A DNA stretch of 64,000 bases from Photobacterium obscurum (GTDB taxonomy: Bacteria; Pseudomonadota; Gammaproteobacteria; Enterobacterales; Vibrionaceae). The stretch spans positions 53,322 through 117,321 of the forward strand of contig NZ_JAKRRW010000017.1 of the NCBI RefSeq assembly GCF_026191635.1, in the 5' to 3' direction. Under the pieces are notes generated by a model. The model was not told where the DNA came from and made no database searches. It saw only the letters and a program-made list of their open reading frames with translations. Positions within the stretch are counted from its first letter, which is position 1. The number at the start of each line of letters is the position of its first letter. Shown here piece by piece: positions 1 to 8,341 of the stretch. Both the position numbers and the translations under genes were made by a program.

Positions 1-732
1 ATCAATCACCACCTTGTTCATCGAATATTGTACCGGTATCGGATTGGCAATAACCATTCCCCCCTTCAGCCCCATCTTCCACTTTGTCTTCATTACCGAT
101 GCAATCTGCTCGGGTGTATCAAGCTGATAATCAACGCCATACTCACTCTCCTGGGTATAAAAAGCCGGTAACATCTCCGTTTGGTAGCCGACGACCGGAA
201 CGCCCTGTGTTTCCAGATATTCCAGTGTCAGGCCAATATCGAGAATCGATTTGATACCCGCACAGACAACGGCGACGTCGGTCTGAGCCAATTCGAGTAA
301 ATCTGCCGAGATATCAAAACTTTGCTGAGCCCCACGATGAACACCACCAATACCGCCGGTGGCAAATACCTTTATTCCTGCCATATCCGCCAGGATCATG
401 GTCGATGCAACCGTTGTTGCTCCGTCAAGCTTCCTCGTAATAATAAATGGGATATCACGGCGGCTGGTTTTAATTACCCGTTGCCCCGCTTTGCCTAAAG
501 ATTCAATTTCCTTTGGGGTCATACCTACTTTCGGTCGACCTTTTACAATCCCAATCGTTGCAGGTACGGCACCATTTTCCCTGACAGCCTGCTCCACTTT
601 GAGCGCAGTATCGACATTTCGAGGATAGGGCATGCCATGAGAAATGATGGTCGACTCAAGGGCAACAACAGGCTTATCTAGGTTCAGGGCTGTTGCTACC
701 TCCGGATGAATATCCAGATAATTTTCTAACAT
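1..732 (-). CDS. psuG: Pseudouridine-5'-phosphate glycosidase, N-terminal part (truncated by window edge)
   Basis: The 244 codons present encode the N-terminal three quarters of a PsuG protein; the family is about 310 residues, so the C-terminus lies outside the window. PsuG reversibly splits pseudouridine 5'-phosphate into uracil and ribose 5-phosphate in the cytoplasm, for pseudouridine salvage. Visible family signatures are [15 protein letters not shown] near residue 20, TIGIVKG, a KTSRRD segment, a [10 protein letters not shown] stretch and ANPIP near the cut end. The ATG start at 732 follows a strong AAGGAGG site four bases upstream. The usual kinase partner PsuK is not in the window and could lie beyond the edge. 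Identification is from motif recall and is firm. Confidence 0.93.
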   Translation of the reverse strand, partial: MLENYLDIHPEVATALNLDKPVVALESTIISHGMPYPRNVDTALKVEQAVRENGAVPATIGIVKGRPKVGMTPKEIESLGKAGQRVIKTSRRDIPFIITRKLDGATTVASTMILADMAGIKVFATGGIGGVHRGAQQSFDISADLLELAQTDVAVVCAGIKSILDIGLTLEYLETQGVPVVGYQTEMLPAFYTQESEYGVDYQLDTPEQIASVMKTKWKMGLKGGMVIANPIPVQYSMNKVVID

Positions 733-951
733 ACAGCCTCCTTTGCAACTTCGTTGCCCTACAAACCTGCTCTGTTTGGATAGTAGTAAGCCTTTGCAAG
801 CACAGCAAATAGACAGGTCATCTGATCACTATTGGTACTGGGAGTTAGAGTTTTAGAGCCGGGATGGAAGATAACTGCGGAAAAACGAAAGGGAATGCAG
901 GAAAGAAACGTCCCTGCATTCATACTTACACTGAAGTTGTGGCGTCAGGCA

Positions 952-1425
952 CTAGCGAAGGCGTCTGAATACCACACTGTTATCCAGAATGTCGGTCCAA
1001 GGCTGGTAATCGAGCCCCATATCGAACACATATTCGGTGATCAGGCTGCGCGCCGTAGTTAGCAGTGCATCAGCTTTCCATGGCTTTTCAAAGTAGCTCT
1101 CGATACGGGCGCGGTTAATGGCCGCAATGGTATCTTGGTGGGTCGCCTGACCGGTCAGCAATACTTTTTTCGTCTTCACAAACCGTGGATCCTGAGAAAT
1201 ATCCGTCAGTAGCTCAACACCGGTTTTCCCCGGCATCACGTGATCCGAGATCACCAATGCAACAAACTCGCCTTCAGCATCCAGCTCGTCCATCAGTTCC
1301 AATGCTTCATCCGCCGATTCACAATCTTCTACATGAAAAAAATCATTCAGCGGTGACAAGTCCTTCAGTACCGCACTCAGAACTTCCCTTTGGTCATCTA
1401 CACAGATGATATTTAGCTTTTCCAT
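952..1425 (-). CDS. Single-domain response regulator (REC only, RpfG-like KPW type)
   Basis: A 157-residue protein that is essentially one CheY-like receiver domain plus a short C-terminal tail. The acidic pair is in CVDDQ, the likely phospho-acceptor is D61 in ISDHVMPG, the switch Thr is in LLTGQ and the conserved Lys is in EKPW. No output domain is present, so it probably acts by protein-protein contact with its kinase or with another target. It lies 9 bases downstream of the histidine kinase gene and is surely co-transcribed with it. An ATG at 1431 is possible, but the AAGGG site is correctly spaced for the ATG at 1425. It is clearly paralogous to the receiver encoded at 10282-10782. Confidence 0.85.
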   Translation of the reverse strand: MEKLNIICVDDQREVLSAVLKDLSPLNDFFHVEDCESADEALELMDELDAEGEFVALVISDHVMPGKTGVELLTDISQDPRFVKTKKVLLTGQATHQDTIAAINRARIESYFEKPWKADALLTTARSLITEYVFDMGLDYQPWTDILDNSVVFRRLR

Positions 1426-1434
1426 AACCATCCC

Positions 1435-2760
1435 TTACGCGATTGGCAATTTAATCCGAAATTTGGTTTTCTCTGGGTCGCTCTTTAGCGCAATCGTCCC
1501 GCCATAGCTATGGACAATGCGCTGAACGATGGACAGACCCAGTCCTAAACCAAACGACAACCCTCCTTTTTTGGTGGTGAAGTTTGGCTGAAAAACTTTT
1601 CTCCGCGTGGCTTCATCAATCATCGGCCCATTATTACTGATGGTGATGAGCAAGCGGTTTTTTGAATGTCGGGTGATAATCTCTATCTGCGGCTCGGAAG
1701 TATCTTCCATCGCATCACAGGCATTTTTGATAATGTTCACCCACACCTGCACCAACTCGGTGGCACTGGCAGTCATTGTTGGTAGCACTGCCGGACGCAA
1801 GACCACATTGACCCGACGGAGATTGCTCTGCAGCAACGAAAGCGACTTATGGATCGTATCGTTGATATCGAGATCCGGCTGCCGAGCATTATCCGTGCCG
1901 CCAAGTTGCTTTACCGAACGCACAATACTGGCGGCATGCTTCGACGCTAAGCGCATATCATGCAGATCGCGCCCCATATCCCAGTACTGCAATGCCTCAT
2001 CAAGGTTTTCGAGCCAGTGATCCGGGATCTCTCCTTTCGGTTGAGCACGAGCAAGCTGTCTGGCTTTGTCACGACATAAATCATGCTTTTCCTGCAGTTC
2101 TTTGGCGCGTTTTCGTACTTCTGCAGAAGTCGATGACTGGCCGTCACAAATACCAAGATCAAGATAGGGGCTGACTTCTGGCTTGTTTTCTTCCAAGAAA
2201 TAGCAGATAGCATTCTGTAGCCCTTCGGTCTTGCTGCTCAGTACCCCGACGGCATTGTTCAGTTCATGAGCAATACCGGCCGCCAGTTGACCCAATGTCG
2301 TCATCTGCTCTGCAGCATAGAGCTTCTGCAATGCCTTCTCTTTCTCCAGTGCCTGCATCCCGGTAAGCATCTGACGCTGTGCCAGTTCATGTACCATGAC
2401 AGGCATAAACTGTTCGCTGAAAGAGCCGTATGTTTCGGGCTCCACCGCTTCAGTTTCTAGGTCAATCCAAGCTAACTCGCTATCTTTCTCGGCGATAACC
2501 GTGGTCGATGCCATCAAAGTCTGGGCGAAAAAGCTGTGCACACCGAAAAACATGCCCTGTTCGACACTAAATACTTTTGCCGTCAATCCACTGTTTTCGT
2601 TATAAAGATAACCAGAAAGCTCTCCCTTCTTCACCCAGTACAACTTATCGTTAAAACCATCCTGCTTGAGCACCTGCGTGCCAGCTTTAACTGCAATAGT
2701 TCGAGAGGGTTCCCGAAAATAGACATCAATGATGCGCTGTAATGCTTTCGGTTGATGCAT
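1435..2760 (-). CDS. Soluble sensor histidine kinase with N-terminal cyclic-nucleotide-binding-like domain
   Basis: Predicted 441 residues with no membrane segment. Roughly residues 10-120 form a CRP/cNMP-like beta-roll (KLYWVKKGELSGYLY, then EQGMFFGVHSFF). A helical linker leads to a HisKA dimerisation region with the phospho-acceptor H165 in GIAHELNNAVG. The C-terminal HATPase_c domain shows the N box (NIIKNACDAMED), G1 (ISNNGP) and G2 (GLGLGLSIV) boxes. The partner is the receiver gene immediately downstream. The start is the ATG at 2760, preceded by GGAG at good spacing; a TTG start at 2781 overlapping the transporter gene is less likely. The signal is unknown; a nucleotide or small ligand bound by the beta-roll is an inference. 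Confidence 0.85.
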   Translation of the reverse strand: MHQPKALQRIIDVYFREPSRTIAVKAGTQVLKQDGFNDKLYWVKKGELSGYLYNENSGLTAKVFSVEQGMFFGVHSFFAQTLMASTTVIAEKDSELAWIDLETEAVEPETYGSFSEQFMPVMVHELAQRQMLTGMQALEKEKALQKLYAAEQMTTLGQLAAGIAHELNNAVGVLSSKTEGLQNAICYFLEENKPEVSPYLDLGICDGQSSTSAEVRKRAKELQEKHDLCRDKARQLARAQPKGEIPDHWLENLDEALQYWDMGRDLHDMRLASKHAASIVRSVKQLGGTDNARQPDLDINDTIHKSLSLLQSNLRRVNVVLRPAVLPTMTASATELVQVWVNIIKNACDAMEDTSEPQIEIITRHSKNRLLITISNNGPMIDEATRRKVFQPNFTTKKGGLSFGLGLGLSIVQRIVHSYGGTIALKSDPEKTKFRIKLPIA

Positions 2761-2777
2761 TAGTTCTCCGCTTCCTG

Positions 2778-4193
2778 TCAAATATGATCAATGAGGTGTA
2801 ATGCCCAGATCATGACAAAGCTTAATAACACCCCCACCACACCAATGATCACGCCGACGCGTGCCATTTGGTTGCTTTCGACATGGCCTGTTGCATGAGC
2901 CAGTGCATTCGGCGGGGTACTAATTGGCAATGACATGCCCAGCGATGCGGCGAACGTTACTACCAGAATCAGGGTGATTTCACCACCAAGCGGAACCAGA
3001 GATGTCATTGACGTACCCAGCGCCGCCATGATTGGCATCAGTAAGTTGGCTGTAGCTGTATGCGACATAAAGTTAGCCATCAGAAGGCAAAGTAGTGCTG
3101 AACCGCCAAGAACGATATAAGGTGAATAGCTATCGAATGGAATGCTGTGAACCATCAGCCGCGCCAAGCCCGTCTGGTCGAGAGCCAACCCCAGGGCAAT
3201 ACCGCCAGAGACTAGCCAGAGTACATCCCAGGAGATTTTTTTCAGATCTTCCTTGTTGATAATGCCGGTTAAGGAGAAAACAGCCACCGGGATGAGTGCA
3301 ACGGTATAGGAGTTCATTCCATGCGATGAGCCCATCAACCACAGAATAATGGTCAGGGCGAAAGTAATGTAAACCGTCATAGCCTTAGGCGTTTTAAGAA
3401 ACTTACCTTTGATTGTCAGCTCGATTTTTTCCTGCTTGGCCGGATACAGCATATTGATCAGTACCCAGGCGAAAACCAGCAGTACGGCAACGAAAGGCAC
3501 CCCGAAAAACATCCACTCGCCAAAGGTGATCAGGTTCTCGCCGGTCAGGTACTTCAGGGCGATGGCATTCGGTGGTGTTCCGATTGGGGTGCCGATACCG
3601 CCAATATTAGCTGCCACCGGAATACATAGCGCAAAGGCAATTTTACCCGGGTCTTTAGCTCCAAATAGCGCGATAACGGGTGCCAATATCGATAGCATCA
3701 TCGCCGTTGTCGCGGTATTCGACATAAACATAGAGAAGATTGCAGTGATCAGCATCAAACCGAACATGACGTACTTAGGCTGGGTGCCAAATGGCTTCAG
3801 CAACACCCGCGCCAAGTTCACATCCAGACGATATTTGGTCGCTGCCATCGCGAGAAAGAAACCACCAAGGAACAGCATGATAATTGGGCTGGCAAACGTC
3901 GCCATGATATCGCTATACGTCAGTAATTCACCGAAATGAGGCTGCCCCTCAGCCTGCCTGAACAAATAGAGCCCCTTATTGGACAGTAGCAGCAGCTCCA
4001 GTACGATGATCACCACAGAGGTGGCATAAATCGGGATAGGCTCCAATACCCAGCACAAAGCTGCAAGCAGGAAAATGGCTATCACTCGCTGCTGGATCAC
4101 GGTTAGACCTTCGACCGGAAATGCCGACGCCGGCAAGATTAATATCAGGAGAGGTATCAGAATCGGTACAATGTACCTTATGTATTGACGCAT
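2778..4193 (-). CDS. SLC13/DASS-family sodium:anion (dicarboxylate) symporter
   Basis: A 471-residue inner-membrane carrier with about 11 hydrophobic segments. It has the two SNT-type sodium and carboxylate binding motifs of the divalent anion:sodium symporter family: SNTATTAMM near residue 157 and its counterpart MSHTATANLLMPI in the second half. It also has the paired proline-rich loops GTPIGTPPNAIAL and SLPISTPPNALAH. Members import succinate, malate, fumarate or citrate with sodium; the exact substrate cannot be read here. The gene ends 17 bases before the histidine kinase gene on the same strand, so transporter, kinase and receiver look like one operon. The ATG start at 4193 is preceded by AAGGG. 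Confidence 0.9.
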   Translation of the reverse strand: MRQYIRYIVPILIPLLILILPASAFPVEGLTVIQQRVIAIFLLAALCWVLEPIPIYATSVVIIVLELLLLSNKGLYLFRQAEGQPHFGELLTYSDIMATFASPIIMLFLGGFFLAMAATKYRLDVNLARVLLKPFGTQPKYVMFGLMLITAIFSMFMSNTATTAMMLSILAPVIALFGAKDPGKIAFALCIPVAANIGGIGTPIGTPPNAIALKYLTGENLITFGEWMFFGVPFVAVLLVFAWVLINMLYPAKQEKIELTIKGKFLKTPKAMTVYITFALTIILWLMGSSHGMNSYTVALIPVAVFSLTGIINKEDLKKISWDVLWLVSGGIALGLALDQTGLARLMVHSIPFDSYSPYIVLGGSALLCLLMANFMSHTATANLLMPIMAALGTSMTSLVPLGGEITLILVVTFAASLGMSLPISTPPNALAHATGHVESNQMARVGVIIGVVGVLLSFVMIWALHLIDHI

Positions 4194-4336
4194 GACGTGG
4201 TTATTCCCTTAAAACAAAAAAATTGTTCCCTCATGGCTGTATTCATCCTTTGTGATATTCCGAAGCTTTTATTAGTCGGAAGAAACGACAACAGACATAA
4301 AGTCCTACTGCAAGATGTCCTACTTGCGTGGTAGGT

Positions 4337-4434
4337 ATATACCCAAACGGCTCTACTATGCTGCCATCGATATAGCTCCCTGATGATACCGAGAATGCAG
4401 CCGAGATCCGTGCCATGGAACCGTTTGGGTATAC
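4337..4434. repeat. 98-bp inverted-repeat element with ATACCCAAACGG ends
   Basis: The left end ATATACCCAAACGG and the right end CCGTTTGGGTATAC are inverted copies over 13 of 14 bases and enclose about 70 bp. The same end sequence recurs at 6779-6813 and 34081-34093, and degenerately near 8177. This looks like a short dispersed Vibrionaceae-type repeat or MITE-like unit without coding capacity. The rest of the 374-bp gap 4194-4567, between the divergent-ended transporter and MATE genes, holds nothing else I can name. Confidence 0.6.
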
Positions 4435-4567
4435 AACTCTTTAGTGGTATGTATTATGCGAACTATAAGGGGGGATTTCTTCGAATTGGATCAATAAACA
4501 AGTGAAATGTAACTAATTTTTCAACTGGGCCATCACCAGCCCAGAAAGTGAATTTTCGCTTATAACG

Positions 4568-6055
4568 CTATTTTGTTTCAGGGAGCAGCTGCTCATCCAG
4601 TGCATCTTCCTGTCCCATATAAGTTCGAGACGAACAGAACGGTGTCAGCGGAACATGCGGTTCTAACACTTCGAGCTCTGCCTGCTTCAACTCATGTTCC
4701 CGTGCCATAATTTTTACCTGTCGAGTAACCATTACGGTTCCCAGAATACCAAACACAATCGAGCCTATTGCCTGGCCTATCAGTACCCCACCAGCACCGG
4801 CGACATAACCTCCGACAATCACAAAAGGAATGGTACCAATGGTCGCTTTACCCATATTCAGTGCCGTTGACCACGTAGGGCGGTTCAAATTATTAAATGC
4901 CGCATTGGCAACGAACAATGCCCCATTAAAAATGAAGGTAATTGCGACAAACGAACAAAAGATCGAAACAAGTTCAGCAGCATCTCCCTGCAAGCTAAAG
5001 AAGGAAATAAGACTATTCTGACCTGACCACAATATGATAGAAACCAGCACGCAATAGAGAGAAACAAACAACATTGCATTACGCAGTGACTGTAACACCC
5101 GATCCCAGCGTTCAGCACCAAAATTCTGACCGATAATAGGCCCAATAGCCCCAGATAAAGAAAAGACCAGAGCGAAGCTAACCGGCATGATACGCCCGAT
5201 CACGGCATAACCGGCAACAAAGCTCTCGCCATACTGCGCAATATTACTGGTGACAATTGCGTTGCCAATCGGCGTAGCCGTGTTGGTTAGAATTGCTGGA
5301 AAAGCAATTCCCGATACAGGCAGCAACGATGCAAGAAAAGGCTTGAGGGCGGGTCTGGCAACCAGGTTATGGCGCACAATCACGGCGTGCAACGAGAAGC
5401 ACATAACCGCCAAACGGGCGAAAACCGAGGCAATCGCCGCCCCCTGTACACCCATTGACAGGCCAAAAATAAACAGAGGATCGAGAACCGCATTAGTTGC
5501 ACCACCGATTAATGTGGCTACCATAGAGCGCCTTGCATCCCCCACACCACGAAGTGCCGCACCGGCTGACATAGATATGGCGATCATTGGTGCGCTGGGC
5601 AGTAAGATCATCAAATACTCGGAGGCAGCTTCTGCTACCCGACCTTCCGCTCCGATCACCGACAACAAGTGTGGTAGCTGCCAGATCATCAACGAAACCA
5701 GTAGCCCACTAATGATAAAGGCAAAAATCATCACGTTGACGGTAATAACCCGGGCTTTATCTCGCTTGCTTGCTCCCAGAGCACGGGAAACTAACGCCCC
5801 CATCGCGATAGATGTCCCTATGGAGACTGAAGTAGAAAAAAAGACAATGGTACCGGCGAACCCAATGGCCGCAGCCAGTTCAATCTCACCCAGCAAACTG
5901 ATGAAGAACATGTCGAGCAGGTCCACCAGAAACAACGCCATTAAACCGATCGCTCCAGTGCCCGACATCACCACAATATGCTTCATCGTCGAACCTGTGA
6001 CAAACTTGGCGTGGGGGTTATGCTGGTGTTTTTTCTCTTGCTCTAAATCTGCCAC
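4568..6055 (-). CDS. MATE-family multidrug/metabolite efflux transporter
   Basis: A polytopic inner-membrane exporter with 12 predicted helices in two homologous halves. Family signatures include AKFVTGSTMKH at the N-terminus, GAIGLMALFLVDLLDMFF in the first helix region, and GAALRGVGDARRSM near the domain junction. MATE proteins export cationic drugs, flavins or metabolites by sodium or proton antiport; the substrate here is unknown. The open frame extends upstream to 6187, but that extension runs through the terminator of the next gene. The protein therefore probably starts at GTG 6055 (495 residues), which puts AKFVTGSTM at the usual distance from the start; the ribosome site there is only moderate. 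The C-terminal tail of about 50 residues is charged and variable. Confidence 0.85.
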   Translation of the reverse strand: MADLEQEKKHQHNPHAKFVTGSTMKHIVVMSGTGAIGLMALFLVDLLDMFFISLLGEIELAAAIGFAGTIVFFSTSVSIGTSIAMGALVSRALGASKRDKARVITVNVMIFAFIISGLLVSLMIWQLPHLLSVIGAEGRVAEAASEYLMILLPSAPMIAISMSAGAALRGVGDARRSMVATLIGGATNAVLDPLFIFGLSMGVQGAAIASVFARLAVMCFSLHAVIVRHNLVARPALKPFLASLLPVSGIAFPAILTNTATPIGNAIVTSNIAQYGESFVAGYAVIGRIMPVSFALVFSLSGAIGPIIGQNFGAERWDRVLQSLRNAMLFVSLYCVLVSIILWSGQNSLISFFSLQGDAAELVSIFCSFVAITFIFNGALFVANAAFNNLNRPTWSTALNMGKATIGTIPFVIVGGYVAGAGGVLIGQAIGSIVFGILGTVMVTRQVKIMAREHELKQAELEVLEPHVPLTPFCSSRTYMGQEDALDEQLLPETK

Positions 6056-6115
6056 TGCGAATCCATTCCCCTTAATACCAATCGGTATAACTATCAAATC
6101 TGAGATTTTCCCGCA

Positions 6116-6140
6116 ATAAAAAAGGCGCTTAAAGCGCCTT
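6116..6140 (-). terminator. Rho-independent terminator of the CBS-domain gene
   Basis: A perfect 9-bp stem, AAGGCGCTT (6122-6130) with AAGCGCCTT (6132-6140). Read on the minus strand it is followed by a T-rich tract (6116-6121). It sits 26 bases after the CBS-domain gene and before the MATE gene, so the MATE gene probably has its own promoter or depends on read-through. Confidence 0.8.
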
Positions 6141-6165
6141 TTCTGGTATACGTTAGTTGCTTGTT

Positions 6166-6582
6166 TTATACCGGATGTTTGAAACAATCGACTATCTGGT
6201 TACTGATCGCCTGCAGTACATCCCGGCGGGTAATAACTCCAACAAGCTGGCCACGATCAACAACCGGATAAATCTTCGGTTTCTGACCCGACATAGTATC
6301 TGCCAATTCGATAATTGAATCATCAGGTGTTACCGTCAGTACATCCGGTCGCATACATTCACCCACGGTGTGGGTATCCTGACAGTAGTATCCAACTTTC
6401 AATAATTTATGGATCATATCCTGTTCAGATAAAAATCCCACGACTTTTCTATTTTCATCAATAACGGGGCCACCAATTTGCTTAGCGGTCAATAATTTAT
6501 CGAGAGCCTTAGACAGTGACATCTTGGGATCAAATGTAACCGGGCGCGCATTCATATAATCTCTAACTTTTAATGATTCCAT
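6166..6582 (-). CDS. Tandem CBS-domain protein
   Basis: A 138-residue protein made of two CBS motifs (Bateman module). The first runs from VRDYMNARPVTFDP to VVGFLSEQDMIHKL and the second from VGECMRPDVLTVTPDDS to LVGVITRRDVLQAI. Such modules bind adenine nucleotides (AMP, ATP, SAM) and regulate a partner; no catalytic domain is attached. The start at ATG 6582 is chosen because AGGGGG lies at ideal spacing; an upstream in-frame extension to 6648 lacks such a site. The gene stands alone between two terminators, so its partner cannot be read from context. Domain assignment is firm, function unknown. Confidence 0.88.
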   Translation of the reverse strand: MESLKVRDYMNARPVTFDPKMSLSKALDKLLTAKQIGGPVIDENRKVVGFLSEQDMIHKLLKVGYYCQDTHTVGECMRPDVLTVTPDDSIIELADTMSGQKPKIYPVVDRGQLVGVITRRDVLQAISNQIVDCFKHPV

Positions 6583-6745
6583 GCATCCCCCTAAAGTGAT
6601 AATAAATGCAAGAAAACAGGCTGTTTCGTCTTTTTCTACCTGCTCCATTAAATTAAGTGTCGTCGATTTCTTTGAAAATACTAAATAGAAATAAGCAATT
6701 TCATCAATAGTTTTGTTCTATGAAGAAACAGCATCGATCGCAGGC

Positions 6746-6774
6746 ATAAAAAACCCGCATTAGAAAATGCGGGT
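6746..6774 (-). terminator. Rho-independent terminator downstream of the DUF945 gene
   Basis: A 9-bp stem, ACCCGCATT (6753-6761) with AATGCGGGT (6766-6774) and a 4-base loop. Six T residues follow when read on the minus strand. It closes the transcript of the gene ending at 6838. Confidence 0.8.
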
Positions 6775-6778
6775 CTTT

Positions 6779-6813
6779 ATATCCAAACGGCCTCAAGGTG
6801 CTCGTTTGGGTAT
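6779..6813. repeat. Short inverted copy of the CCAAACG / CGTTTGGG repeat
   Basis: ATATCCAAACG (6779-6789) faces CGTTTGGGTAT (6803-6813), one mismatch in 11. The ends are shared with the element at 4337-4434, but only 13 bases separate the arms. It could fold as a hairpin in the transcript of the gene ending at 6838. Confidence 0.5.
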
Positions 6814-6837
6814 AGGTATATTCAGTTATTAAATAAG

Positions 6838-8145
6838 CTACATAAATAACATCAATAACATAGCTAGAGGTAGCTGATCGCCTGAGGCAAGAATGATCTT
6901 ATCCCCTTCAATTTTCATCTGAAGTGAATAGTTTTCTGCATCTTTTTCGACAATGCCTCCCTGCTCCATCATCGTTGATTTTTCAAGCAGTGCAGGATCG
7001 GCTTCAACGAGCTCAATAGGTAAAACCAAATTAATGTCACCCGTTAGCTTTTCAGCAATTTGAGCCATATTCTCAGATGCGCGTGCAATTCCAGGGGCTA
7101 GCACTAGGTTGATATTACTTTTCACATCCCCCTTGGGCGTCTGAACACTCAGATCTTCGATAGTAAATTTCACACCTTTCGCAACCAGCAAATCAAGTGC
7201 CAGCGCAGCGTCTTTGGCCTGCTGCTCGCTCATCTGCTGATCAAAATCATCTGCCATATTTCCGAGGCGGCTAATCGCCTGGTAATTTAAGTCCGAAAAA
7301 GCAACTTTGAAATTAAAGTTACGGTATTCGTGGCCATCGAGCGAAACAATCTTATCAATACTCATCATATTGGTATTGGTAAGTACCTGCTCTGTTTGGT
7401 CAGTCGACTGCTCCGGTTGTGTCAGCACATTATTCATTGATAAAGCGACATTGTCGACTTCGACACTTTTCTTGTTAATCAAATCTTTGAAGCTGACATG
7501 CTCGAGAGTAAAATCCTGGCTACCAATCCAGAACTGGCCATCAAGTACACCTTTACCACCACCTTTAAGCCCGGTCATCACCATCGCTTCATCTGCTGTC
7601 GTGGTTACTGTAGCCTCAGGCAACTGATAATAGAATTCCCCGGCCCCTTTAGCATCAACAGTACCTTCAAGTACAAACGCTTTAATGTCAGCCTGAGCAC
7701 CTTGATCATTTTTGAAGTTCAACGGGTGAATCGTAATATTAAAGTCCGTTTTACGAGTCAGAGCCGTTGATGTAGTAAAACTGATCGGAGAAATCCCTTT
7801 ACCCCACAATTGATCGGCAACGGGTTGTAATTCTTCATTCAGCACCAGCTCGCTGGTCGAGGTTACTCCCATAAACCCGTGACTGACTTTATGATGGACA
7901 TACCAAACGGTAGGTAAGCCTTCGTCATCAAAAACAGGCTTCCAGTCATCTTTAATTTCAATTCGGGACACAGCATCCGAAGTCATATAGCCTCGGTCAT
8001 AGCTTTCACTGCTGATAGTCAGGTAAGGGTTTTCATACTTACCAACAGTATCAAGATAAATTTGCTCACCAATTTGCCCTGTTGCAAATGGCCAGCATAG
8101 TGCGATTGCCACAGCACCACCAACAGCACCAATTTTTTTTAACAT
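6838..8145 (-). CDS. YdgA/DUF945-family envelope protein
   Basis: A 435-residue protein with an N-terminal hydrophobic segment (residues 4-20) that could be an uncleaved anchor or a signal peptide. The DUF945 pattern follows: GQIGEQIYLDTVGKYENP early, a repeated beta-rich lipid-transfer-like body, and a hydrophobic C-terminus. The family includes E. coli YdgA and related AsmA-like envelope proteins; the biochemical role is not established. The ATG at 8145 has a weak GGGA site. The 190-bp gap to the divergent kinase gene at 8342 holds both promoters and a degenerate copy of the dispersed repeat near 8177-8197. Confidence 0.8.
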   Translation of the reverse strand: MLKKIGAVGGAVAIALCWPFATGQIGEQIYLDTVGKYENPYLTISSESYDRGYMTSDAVSRIEIKDDWKPVFDDEGLPTVWYVHHKVSHGFMGVTSTSELVLNEELQPVADQLWGKGISPISFTTSTALTRKTDFNITIHPLNFKNDQGAQADIKAFVLEGTVDAKGAGEFYYQLPEATVTTTADEAMVMTGLKGGGKGVLDGQFWIGSQDFTLEHVSFKDLINKKSVEVDNVALSMNNVLTQPEQSTDQTEQVLTNTNMMSIDKIVSLDGHEYRNFNFKVAFSDLNYQAISRLGNMADDFDQQMSEQQAKDAALALDLLVAKGVKFTIEDLSVQTPKGDVKSNINLVLAPGIARASENMAQIAEKLTGDINLVLPIELVEADPALLEKSTMMEQGGIVEKDAENYSLQMKIEGDKIILASGDQLPLAMLLMLFM

Positions 8146-8341
8146 TATGTGTCCCAGCTTCCAAAGATGATTAAGTCTACCCGAGTGACTTCAAGGTAGT
8201 TGGCTATAAGCTTATCACACCAAACTGAACAATCGTTGCATATAGTCTATTAATACCAAAGGTTTGTAATCGGTATCTCAGTCTCTTGTGGTGCTTTCTT
8301 ATACAATTAAAGTGATAACATCATAAAATAGGAATTTGAGG

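Noticed and set aside
832..1062. 76-codon plus-strand frame over the receiver gene
   Set aside because: It overlaps the well-supported receiver gene on the other strand and shows no domain or ribosome site.
4525..4544. Hairpin CTGGGC/GCCCAG after the MATE gene as a terminator
   Set aside because: The stem is short, the loop is eight bases, and no T tract follows on the transcribed strand.
5250..6119. 289-codon plus-strand frame antisense to the MATE gene
   Set aside because: It is the mirror of a polytopic membrane protein gene; such long antisense frames are common there, and the translation has no recognisable features.
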